A stretch of 64,000 nucleotides of DNA from Chloroflexi bacterium AL-N1 (GTDB taxonomy: Bacteria; Chloroflexota; Chloroflexia; Chloroflexales; Roseiflexaceae). Positions 52,936 to 61,015 of the stretch are shown here, piece after piece. Below the pieces are notes generated by a model. The model was not told the origin of the DNA. It did no database searches and was given only the letters and a program-made list of their open reading frames with translations. Both the position numbers and the translations under genes were made by a program. The stretch's first letter is position 1; each line of letters starts with the position of its first letter. Where the stretch lies: NCBI GenBank assembly GCA_013122435.1, contig WYDT01000015.1:1-64000 (forward strand), written 5' to 3'.

Positions 52936-53074
52936 GTGTAACCTCTTTCTCAACACATGCGAGATATACCTTATTTTGCCACCTCATATTAGCACAATTG
53001 TTCTAAAAAAGCAAGCCCTTTTCGTACATCGCATACCCCCAATCGTACAGTTGCACAACTACCACTTGTCCGGT

Positions 53075-55753
53075 ATGATGATGCCTCATTCGCCGCTTGA
53101 AGGATTGTTTGTGAGTACATCCGAAGCATCATCACTGGGACGCATACGACGTTCCAGCATACACACAGTGCTGTTAGCTCTGCCGCAACCGTTGATCATT
53201 GCTACTGTGTTAATCCTGATAACCCTGGGCTTGCTGGCACTGGGCACACGCATGGCTAACCCACATCTGTTTTTTACTGCTGGCGATGGGGTAGATCAGC
53301 GTTCTCTGGTGCGCTTCCACGGCCTGGAGCAAAACGACACCGAGCAGTTTCGCTGGTCCCAACCAGATGGGATGTTGTTCCTCTATGGCTTTGATGGCCG
53401 ACCAGCCCAACTTGAGTTGCGTATGGTGGGAACGCGTGAACCAGGTGCTGAACCGGCGGTACTACGCCCCTCTGTGGCAGGGTACGAACTTAATCCTATC
53501 TATGTCACTTCCGAATGGCGCAACTACACGCTGATTGTCCCCACAAATCCGACTAGCGATACGGCGGTACAACTCAATAGCAATGTCTATCAACCAGAGG
53601 GAGATCGGCGTATTTTAGGTGTGGCAGTAAGCTCTGTCGATGTGCAGATGCTTGGGACAAGAGGGTTTCTCCCACCACTACCGAGGACCTTGTTTTTGCT
53701 TTCCTGGCCACTGGTAACATGGCTGCTGTTGTGGCGTCTGGGTGTGGATACACGCATTGCAGTTAGTGTTGGAATTGCGCTCGCAGGGGTTACCGGACTT
53801 GCAGCAGTATATCCACTTACATCTGGATATATCTTCCCGACGATCTGGTGGCCATGGTGGCCGCTCATGCCATTGCCACTCCTTGCCTTCGCACCAACTA
53901 TCTTTCGCACCACGCATACAATGTTGGCCGCTTTACAGCCCTATGCGCGCTTGCTGTTCTGGGGTGGTCTGACGATTATGGCTGTAGCGCTTGTTGCATT
54001 GCCACATATCGATAACCTGACATTAGGTATGGTGGGGTTGTTAGGCGGAACTGTTGTCACACTAGCTGGAATCTATAATGTATTTCACACTCACCAATGT
54101 AATAATCTTACAAAGGCTATTTTGGATAGCACTGTCCCACGTCGCTTCGAAATCGGCGCTGTAGCCTTGCTTACTGCACTGGCAATCGGGTTGCGACTCT
54201 ACCAGCTTGATGTGTTACCGCTGGGGCTCTGGCGCGACGAGGCACGTCACGGATTGTTGGCGCTACGTATCTGGGAAGATCCCACGTTTCGTCCCATTTA
54301 TGTCGTTACTGGCGCAGACTTACCCGCGCTGTTGTTTTACCTGATGGCTCCCATTATAGGCATATTTGGGCCAGATCCTGGGAATGTAAGAATGGTGAGT
54401 GCACTGCTGGGCGCGCTTACACCGCTGGCGCTCTGGTGGGCTGCACGACCGATTGTCGGTCCACGTGCGGCACTCCTCGGGGCAGCGTTGCTCACATGGT
54501 CCTCATGGAGTTTGAGCATGAGCCGCTGGGGCTTTCCCGCCACACTGGATCAGGTATTGTTACTAACCGCAGTAGGGATTATCTGGCGAGTGGCAGATCG
54601 GATTGAATCAGCCTCTGAGGATCAATCAAAGGTACGGTTCAAGATCGTTGCTGGAGCCATGCTGTCCGGTTTGTGTGCCGCCCTGTCTGTCTATGCCTAT
54701 CACTCTGGTCGTATGGCACCGCTCATCATGGTCGTCCTCACGACGTTGCGGCTCGGTAGCTCACTGGTGCTGTGGCGGCGAGCCATACCCGCACTGGTGG
54801 CAGCTATTGTGGTTGGATTGGTTACACTTGCGCCAATCCTAGCATTTATTGCTGACGATTATGACGACTACAACCGACGTGTTGCCTATGTGTCGGTGGT
54901 CAACAGTAGCGATCCAACCATGCACGCACCACTCTTGTTGGTGTGGCAAAACACTCAACACTATTTACTGATGTGGCATGTACGTGGCGACGCCAATGGC
55001 CGACATCATGCGCCAGAAGCGCCCATGCTCGACCCTATTGCCGGTGCATGTCTGTTACTCGGTATCGGGATGGCGCTGCTACGCTGGCCTCACCGCAGCA
55101 CACACATCATCCTGATCTGGATTACATTAGGGCTGATACCAGGCATTTTCAGCATCGAGGCACCCCATGCAATGCGCTCCCTTGGCGCATTGGCACCCGC
55201 ATGCATCCTGACCGGATTAGGCATGACCACCATCTTGCAGGTGATACAAACGACATCAGCACCACACCGTATTGCGCTTTTTGTCATTAGCTGTATGCTT
55301 ATTGTCAGTCTGGCAGGAAACACCTGGCTATACTTCTGGCAGATGGCACGCGATCCGCTAGTCTATAACGAATTTGATATCGCAACGACGACCATGGCCC
55401 GCATCGCACGCCTGCCTTTCGAGACCAGCGATCCAGCATTGCGTAACATACAAGTGTATCTTCCGGCAGAGCTCGATCAAAAAGATATTAAGCGACTACT
55501 CACCAGTGGGATACCGACCGAAGCATTTAGCCGCAATCAGCTTTCCACTCCCCCTGGTGAGCAGGCACTCATTCTGCTACCGGCTGATGCGCCACCAGAA
55601 CGTCGTGAGGCGGCCCTGGCTGCATTAGGACCAGATGCCGTTCAGATTGATGCCGTCCCCCACTACCCCCATAGCGACCAACCAATCTTCATAGCATATG
55701 GGGTAGGGGACCAAGCACACCGCCTGATCACCGAAATGAACCCTACTAAATAA
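53075..55753 (+). CDS. GT39/ArnT-like membrane glycosyltransferase
   Basis: 892 residues if started at the ATG at 53075 (three ATGs in a row; the frame is open further upstream to 52934 but that part is overlapped by the divergent small gene). A membrane segment near the N-terminus precedes an extracytoplasmic beta domain (about 60-200) and then a block of about 12 membrane helices. The catalytic loop typical of C-fold glycosyltransferases is LPLGLWRDEARHGLLALRIWED (Asp-Glu pair). It probably transfers a sugar from a polyprenyl-phosphate donor to protein or glycan outside the cell. No ribosome site. Confidence 0.8.
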   Translation: MMMPHSPLEGLFVSTSEASSLGRIRRSSIHTVLLALPQPLIIATVLILITLGLLALGTRMANPHLFFTAGDGVDQRSLVRFHGLEQNDTEQFRWSQPDGMLFLYGFDGRPAQLELRMVGTREPGAEPAVLRPSVAGYELNPIYVTSEWRNYTLIVPTNPTSDTAVQLNSNVYQPEGDRRILGVAVSSVDVQMLGTRGFLPPLPRTLFLLSWPLVTWLLLWRLGVDTRIAVSVGIALAGVTGLAAVYPLTSGYIFPTIWWPWWPLMPLPLLAFAPTIFRTTHTMLAALQPYARLLFWGGLTIMAVALVALPHIDNLTLGMVGLLGGTVVTLAGIYNVFHTHQCNNLTKAILDSTVPRRFEIGAVALLTALAIGLRLYQLDVLPLGLWRDEARHGLLALRIWEDPTFRPIYVVTGADLPALLFYLMAPIIGIFGPDPGNVRMVSALLGALTPLALWWAARPIVGPRAALLGAALLTWSSWSLSMSRWGFPATLDQVLLLTAVGIIWRVADRIESASEDQSKVRFKIVAGAMLSGLCAALSVYAYHSGRMAPLIMVVLTTLRLGSSLVLWRRAIPALVAAIVVGLVTLAPILAFIADDYDDYNRRVAYVSVVNSSDPTMHAPLLLVWQNTQHYLLMWHVRGDANGRHHAPEAPMLDPIAGACLLLGIGMALLRWPHRSTHIILIWITLGLIPGIFSIEAPHAMRSLGALAPACILTGLGMTTILQVIQTTSAPHRIALFVISCMLIVSLAGNTWLYFWQMARDPLVYNEFDIATTTMARIARLPFETSDPALRNIQVYLPAELDQKDIKRLLTSGIPTEAFSRNQLSTPPGEQALILLPADAPPERREAALAALGPDAVQIDAVPHYPHSDQPIFIAYGVGDQAHRLITEMNPTK

Positions 55754-55755
55754 AT

Positions 55756-55962
55756 TTACATACTTGCTAGTGCACTGAACATTAACCCAAACATAGCAAC
55801 AACGATCATGAGGATGATCAAGAAACCGCTACATCCTAAGCCGGTACGTTGTCGTGGCACAAAAACATCGATGCATTCTCCGTCCGGATCAACACGGACA
55901 GGATTGAGGAAGAAGAGGATGATCCCGGCGAAGATGAACATGAGAAGGAGTGAGCTTGTCAT
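55756..55962 (-). CDS. Small two-helix membrane protein
   Basis: 68 residues starting at the ATG at 55962, with AGGAGG six bases upstream. Two membrane segments (SSLLLMFIFAGIILFFL and GFLIILMIVVAMFGLMFSAL) are joined by a loop containing PDGECIDVFVPRQRTGLGC with two cysteines. Not recognised. Its upstream region is shared with the pseudo-RSH operon and contains a long inverted repeat, so the two units may be co-regulated. Confidence 0.65.
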   Translation of the reverse strand: MTSSLLLMFIFAGIILFFLNPVRVDPDGECIDVFVPRQRTGLGCSGFLIILMIVVAMFGLMFSALASM

Positions 55963-56017
55963 AAGAAACCTCCTGATACTACTCCGATTCTGCTGTTGAC
56001 CCTTCGTCGTACTTAGC

Positions 56018-56057
56018 AATGTAAGAATATATGTATTATTTATAATAATCTTACATT
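56018..56057. repeat. Inverted repeat between the small membrane gene and the pseudo-RSH operon
   Basis: Arms AATGTAAGA (56018-56026) and TCTTACATT (56049-56057) match perfectly, extending to 13 bp with one mismatch. Arm centres are about three helical turns apart. The DNA around it is very AT-rich. It could be a paired binding site for the winged-helix protein encoded at 59386. Confidence 0.5.
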
Positions 56058-56115
56058 AGTATATTACAATATAACATATAAATTTGTCAACCTCATAAAG
56101 ATAAACGTAGTAATC

Positions 56116-56144
56116 TTGCAATTTGGGACATACTCACCTATACT
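56116..56144 (+). promoter_or_regulatory. Promoter of the pseudo-RSH operon
   Basis: TTGCAA (56116-56121), 17-base spacer, TATACT (56139-56144). The predicted start is about 56151, 22 bases before the ATG at 56173. Confidence 0.6.
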
Positions 56145-56172
56145 AGCGCCGTATATCTGTAAGGGGTGTGGC

Positions 56173-59100
56173 ATGGACCATCATTTAGCGGACACAAGTT
56201 CAGCAGATGGACACCTCAGTGCAGCGGTAACAGCTTTGCTACCGTCGGGTGCGCGCATACCCATCCATTATCGTCGTATAGCTGCACAATTATCCGTATG
56301 GGAGTTACCAGAATATATGGTGCAAATTGGCTTGTTGATGCGCCATATCGAACGTGGTGTCATAGACCCTGATCAACTGCAGGCCCTATTTGGTATTGAG
56401 GCCGCTGAGATTGCCCAGGCATTACACGACATTCATGGTGCTACGCCCCGCCCCGCCCAACAGCAGGTTGAGACCATCTGGCGCTTATACCTGCTGGCAC
56501 AACGACACTGGCCTGCGACCATCCTCAAACTCACCAGCCTGTTGGTACACACACACCAAACGACTGATAGCAACGTAACCGTTCAACCAGAAACACTTGC
56601 AGCAGCAGCATATATCTGTGCACGATTGGGCCTGTGGGAAGTCCGTGCAAAACTACTCAATACACGGGTACGCCTGTCCGATCCTCATCTTGCCCATCGT
56701 GCACATGAACTGCTCCATACCACCACATCAGCACGCGAGCAGTTTTTTGCGACTATTGCAAACGACCTGCAGACACTGCTGATTTCGTACGGCATCCGAG
56801 CACACATTGAACGTCGTGCGCGTCCGGTTTACCAACTGGTTGATGATGGCTTAGAACGTGCGAAACAAACACCTTACTGGATCGATACAGTAATGATACT
56901 TATTGACCATGTCCAGGACTGCTATCGTGCCCTCGGGGCCATTAACCAAAGCTATACAGTTATCGGTGCACAACTACGTGACTATATTGGCGGCCCCAAA
57001 GAGAATGGATATCAGGCTATTCATACCATGGTGCAATTCACATCCGAAACGCTCGATCAACATCCTACACCAATTGAAATACGCATTGCAACCCCAGCAA
57101 TGGATTACTATAATCAGAAGGGTTTTTTAGCCTATCTATCGGCAAAGGTGGTGCCTGTACGCCGCCCTGCAACATCGGATGATTATGAGCGCTGGTTACG
57201 TTCATCTCAGCATATCTCATCTGAGATCTTTGTCTTTACCCCCAGAGGCGTGCCCGTATTTCTACCACCCCATCCGACTGTTCTTGATTTTGCCGTTCGT
57301 GTGCACTCCCACCTCGGAGTATACTGTCGTGGTGCGCTGGTGAATGGGCATCGTGTTCTTCCCAGTGAACGGTTGGAACCGGGCGATATTTGTGAAGTAC
57401 TCATCGACCAACACACTGCCCCTATCGATCAGCATCTGTTACGTGCCGCCACGACCAAGATGGCACGTTCACGCATTCGACGAGCCCTGCAACAAGATCA
57501 AACTGGTGTTGCGCGTGGTCGGCAGATCTTCCGTGATACACTGGCAAAACAGCTGGAAGCATATGAGATCCAAACAAGCGAGTCGCTGCTTGAACAACAC
57601 ACAACGGCTTTCTGCCAGACCCGAGGCTACCAATCTATTGATGCCTTTTATCGTGCCATTGCACGTGGCGAGACTGCACCTGACCAGCTGATTGGAGAGA
57701 TTGTCAACAGCATTCTTGTGGCACAAATCGACTTGACATCTCTGCCACAAACAATCCGGATGGCACTGCAGCAAGTACGGCTGGCGTTTTGCTGTCAACC
57801 GCATCCTCCATTACCTGCCGTTGCAGTACCTACTCACTCAGGAAAGGTAGTCAAAATTCATTGCCTGGATTGTCGTCGGGTGAAGGCAATATTTTACCCC
57901 ATTACCTGGAAACCAAGCGATCACCAGGTCCACGTGGTGGATGTGTTCTATGAGAGCTGGGATCGACCCGGACTACTTCACGAGGTAACTCAAACGATCA
58001 ACAAAGTCAAAGGCTTGAACATCCGCATATTTCAAGCAGATATACCAGAACCAAACCTGGCACGATTACGGTTTTCGGTCGCGGTTCCTGGCAAACAACA
58101 GATCGATCAACTTCGCAATCTCCTCGAAGGACTGACCGAACAACGCCGATTAGAGCTACGCACCGTTGCGCTCGTTGATGGAGAAATACAGGTCACAACG
58201 GCGTTAGAAAATCCCTACAGTCCACAGCCAGTGGGACGATGGCCTTTCTTTGTGGGGCGTACCAATGAGGTACGTGAAATTCTCACCCATCTTGATCAGA
58301 GCAGTGGTGCACGTCATATTCTCATTCGTGGCCCCAAACGCGTGGGCAAAAGTTCGCTGCTCGAGCATCTGTCATGTTATCACCTGAATCACTTTCACGT
58401 TTTGCCGCTGCTTAATCTCCAACGACTACCAACCGCAGCGTTGCACTTTCCACATTTGATCAGTCGCTTCTCAGCGATGATGGTCCAGAGCTTAGGACGG
58501 CATGCAAAAGTAACTCCTCTACAGGTGGCAGACATTGCCCACGATCCAATCGATGCGTTCGCCCAATTTCTACAGAAGGTAATCAAGCAGCACCATACCG
58601 AGCGCTTTATACTGCTCATCGATGAGCTTGGTACAGTCATCAGTCGGCTGCAAAATCACGATCTAGCCGTGGAATTTTTTGATCAATGGCGGGCACTCCT
58701 CAATCATCCCCACGTGTATCAATTCATTTCGTACATTGTTGTGGTGCCTGATTTTGCGCTCGAACAACACAGCGTAGATAAACTCATGAGTCAGCATATC
58801 TGGCCCGCCATCCGCGTTGGTGAATTGGGCTATCCCATCCGCATGTCTGTATTAGATACCCACGACGCGGGGGATTTGATTACCACACCTATTAAAAATC
58901 ATTTTGCCTACACGTCCGACGACCTAAACTATGTGTTGATACAGACCGGAGGACATCCCTACTACATCCATCTGGTCTGTAGCCACATTCTCACCACCAT
59001 TCAAACCCAACAGCGCCGTACCGGAGATCTCTCACAAAGACAAAAACAGATGATACCAACCGAAGTCGTATACCAGGCTTGTGATACTGTAGCAATGAAT

Positions 59101-59382
59101 GACGATGCGTTTTATCATATTCTTGCCGACACAACGCCTGCAACGCGCGCGGTCCTACAGCTTATTGCATTATCAGCCAACCCTACCGCAGGACTACGCT
59201 CAACACAGCTACGCATACAACTGAGACGTATTGATACACGTTATGGCGAACATACTATCGCCCAAGCCCTTGGAGAGCGTCCCGATTTGTTAGGCGATAT
59301 CGAAGGGCGTATCTGCGTACGAGCAGAGCTCGTGGCACGCTGGGTACAACGCCACCTAGACAGCATACAATTGAAGGATTAA
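56173..59382 (+). CDS. RelA/SpoT homologue with lost active sites fused to an AAA/STAND ATPase
   Basis: 1069 residues from the ATG at 56173 (AAGGGG upstream; the TTG at 56116 is the promoter -35). The layout follows a long RSH protein. A pseudo-HD domain (about 1-175) shows LLMRHIERG where LLHDVVED is normal, ILKLTSLLVHTH for the second metal site, and the linker RLGLWEVRAKL near 151. A pseudo-synthetase follows with DCYRALG near 248, RDYIGGPKENGYQAIHT near 268 and IEIRI near 300; the magnesium-binding Asp and the Arg of DLxAxRI are not conserved (WIDTVMILID). Next come TGS (348-415), helical, CC-like (CCQPHPP...HCLDC, 539-566) and ACT (585-655) domains. From 691 an ATPase has GPKRVGKSS near 718 and FILLIDELG near 809. 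It may sense ribosome, tRNA or nucleotide state without making (p)ppGpp. Confidence 0.8.
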   Translation: MDHHLADTSSADGHLSAAVTALLPSGARIPIHYRRIAAQLSVWELPEYMVQIGLLMRHIERGVIDPDQLQALFGIEAAEIAQALHDIHGATPRPAQQQVETIWRLYLLAQRHWPATILKLTSLLVHTHQTTDSNVTVQPETLAAAAYICARLGLWEVRAKLLNTRVRLSDPHLAHRAHELLHTTTSAREQFFATIANDLQTLLISYGIRAHIERRARPVYQLVDDGLERAKQTPYWIDTVMILIDHVQDCYRALGAINQSYTVIGAQLRDYIGGPKENGYQAIHTMVQFTSETLDQHPTPIEIRIATPAMDYYNQKGFLAYLSAKVVPVRRPATSDDYERWLRSSQHISSEIFVFTPRGVPVFLPPHPTVLDFAVRVHSHLGVYCRGALVNGHRVLPSERLEPGDICEVLIDQHTAPIDQHLLRAATTKMARSRIRRALQQDQTGVARGRQIFRDTLAKQLEAYEIQTSESLLEQHTTAFCQTRGYQSIDAFYRAIARGETAPDQLIGEIVNSILVAQIDLTSLPQTIRMALQQVRLAFCCQPHPPLPAVAVPTHSGKVVKIHCLDCRRVKAIFYPITWKPSDHQVHVVDVFYESWDRPGLLHEVTQTINKVKGLNIRIFQADIPEPNLARLRFSVAVPGKQQIDQLRNLLEGLTEQRRLELRTVALVDGEIQVTTALENPYSPQPVGRWPFFVGRTNEVREILTHLDQSSGARHILIRGPKRVGKSSLLEHLSCYHLNHFHVLPLLNLQRLPTAALHFPHLISRFSAMMVQSLGRHAKVTPLQVADIAHDPIDAFAQFLQKVIKQHHTERFILLIDELGTVISRLQNHDLAVEFFDQWRALLNHPHVYQFISYIVVVPDFALEQHSVDKLMSQHIWPAIRVGELGYPIRMSVLDTHDAGDLITTPIKNHFAYTSDDLNYVLIQTGGHPYYIHLVCSHILTTIQTQQRRTGDLSQRQKQMIPTEVVYQACDTVAMNDDAFYHILADTTPATRAVLQLIALSANPTAGLRSTQLRIQLRRIDTRYGEHTIAQALGERPDLLGDIEGRICVRAELVARWVQRHLDSIQLKD

Positions 59383-59385
59383 TGG

Positions 59386-60936
59386 ATGAACCCCTATCGA
59401 CGTGACATCATTTTGCAAGGCATCGTAAGCCACGAAAACCGTTTTATCGGTTTGCATGAAGAACTTGAGTGGCTGTTCGCACGCTTGAGTGAAAACCGAC
59501 CAGCCGCAGTGTCGCTTGTGGGGCCATGGGGCGTTGGCAAGAGTCTTCTGCTGGCCTTTCTGGCGAAATATCAGGCCAGTCAATGCATGTTTCATCACGC
59601 TATTGGCACACGATTCGCACCTGATCCAGAGCGTTTGTTGTTTGTCACCGTTAACTGTGGTACTCTCTCCCCTGGAGCAGATATCTCACAAACCTTCTTC
59701 ACGCTACTCTATGCGGAAGTTGTTCAATCCCTTACAGCATTGCTGCGTGTAGACGATGTTCAGATCATTCCATTTGACCGCATGCCAACCCGACGGTTTG
59801 CTTCGGTTGACGCATTACGTACACACATTCATCGAGTCCTTGCACATGCACAGGAAGAAGCCGACGATGAGGAATTATACGAGCGATTTCATGCGGTTCT
59901 AGGAGCGAACTTGCCTGATCGATTGATTGAACTTCTCAAACGTATTGAGGCATGGGGTATACGAGTTGTATTGCTCGTCGATGACTTTGACGTAGTAGCT
60001 CCCCAACTTACCTGCGAGGACTGCGATTATTTACGCGAACTCATCTCTGTGGCCTCACTGGTGATCGCAACACGCAAAGCACTCAGCGAACTCGTTGAGA
60101 GTAATGTCCAATCATCTCCCTTTTTCAATCTTGTTCATCGTATCGATTTGATGAATATTCATTTTCTTTCCATACAAGAAGCACGTCGGTTGATTCAGGA
60201 ACCACCAACCTGGTTTGAACAAACGGCCTGGTTTCAGTTTAGTGAGTCCGATATTGCGTTTATCTTAGCAATAACAGGGCTTGACTTTGATCTAATCCGA
60301 GCCACCTGCGAATATCTCTATATACGCACACATCAACGCATTTCCTCAGAGCAAACTGATCTGCTCCCCACTGAAGAACGGCCCTTTCTCCAGGCCCTGT
60401 TACGCACCCAGTTTATCGATATTTTTGCCTCACTGTGGTATCCATTACATGATGATGAACGTGCCAAATTAAGCAAGATCGCCCAAAGTGAACTCGATAG
60501 CACCAAGACACAGAGCATCCTTCCCAAACCAGCTTTAACAAACCTCGTTGCGCGTGGATATGTCGTGTTTGAGCAGGGGCGCTATCGTTTATTTGCTGGT
60601 CTCTTCCGTGATTATGTCCTTGAACAGAGTCAGCATCCACTGGAACCAGAGACCATTCAGATACCCCCATCATTGACCAATCTCGAAACAAAATTTCTCG
60701 ACATGTTACGTAACAAACCAGGGCAGATCGTCCAACGTAGCGAGATTATCGCAGCCCTCTACGGGCCCATCACAAATGAGCAGGATCATCGCGAGTATCG
60801 CCGTCGCCTTGATACCCTCGTTTTTCGATTACGCGGGAAGCTTGAGCAGGAGCCCATGCTCATTGAAAATGTACGCAGGCAGGGATACCGGTTAGTTTTC
60901 ATCAAAGAGGACCAGGATCAACTAACCTACACGTGA
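59386..60936 (+). CDS. AAA/STAND ATPase with C-terminal OmpR-type DNA-binding domain
   Basis: 516 residues. N-terminal ATPase: FIGLHEELEWLFARL, Walker A GPWGVGKSL near 45, Walker B VVLLVDDFDVV near 194. A helical and winged region follows to about 420. The C-terminal 80 residues are a winged helix of the OmpR/PhoB class (TNLETKFLDMLRNKPGQIVQRSEIIAALYG...REYRRRLDTLVFRLRGKLEQEP...IENVRRQGYRL). It starts three bases after the pseudo-RSH stop with AGGA seven bases upstream, so the two proteins are made together. Both ATPases look related (xFxGxxxE opening), hinting at a mixed complex. It likely controls transcription in response to the partner; target promoters are unknown. Confidence 0.82.
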   Translation: MNPYRRDIILQGIVSHENRFIGLHEELEWLFARLSENRPAAVSLVGPWGVGKSLLLAFLAKYQASQCMFHHAIGTRFAPDPERLLFVTVNCGTLSPGADISQTFFTLLYAEVVQSLTALLRVDDVQIIPFDRMPTRRFASVDALRTHIHRVLAHAQEEADDEELYERFHAVLGANLPDRLIELLKRIEAWGIRVVLLVDDFDVVAPQLTCEDCDYLRELISVASLVIATRKALSELVESNVQSSPFFNLVHRIDLMNIHFLSIQEARRLIQEPPTWFEQTAWFQFSESDIAFILAITGLDFDLIRATCEYLYIRTHQRISSEQTDLLPTEERPFLQALLRTQFIDIFASLWYPLHDDERAKLSKIAQSELDSTKTQSILPKPALTNLVARGYVVFEQGRYRLFAGLFRDYVLEQSQHPLEPETIQIPPSLTNLETKFLDMLRNKPGQIVQRSEIIAALYGPITNEQDHREYRRRLDTLVFRLRGKLEQEPMLIENVRRQGYRLVFIKEDQDQLTYT

Positions 60937-60971
60937 GTAAACAATCATCAGCCGTACTGTTCGTGTAGGTT
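60924..60971. terminator. Inverted repeat at the end of the ATPase/winged-helix gene
   Basis: AACCTACACG (60924-60933, overlapping the last codons) and CGTGTAGGTT (60962-60971) pair perfectly over 10 bp around a 28-base loop, between convergent genes. A terminator is the likely role, though the loop is long and no T-run follows. Confidence 0.4.
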
Positions 60972-61015
60972 GGTATACGTGAAAACTGGTATCGTCGAAT
61001 CCAGCTACAATACAG

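Noticed and set aside
56116-56172. Longer pseudo-RSH start at TTG 56116
   Set aside because: That TTG is the -35 of a good promoter (TTGCAA-17-TATACT); the ATG at 56173 has a ribosome site.
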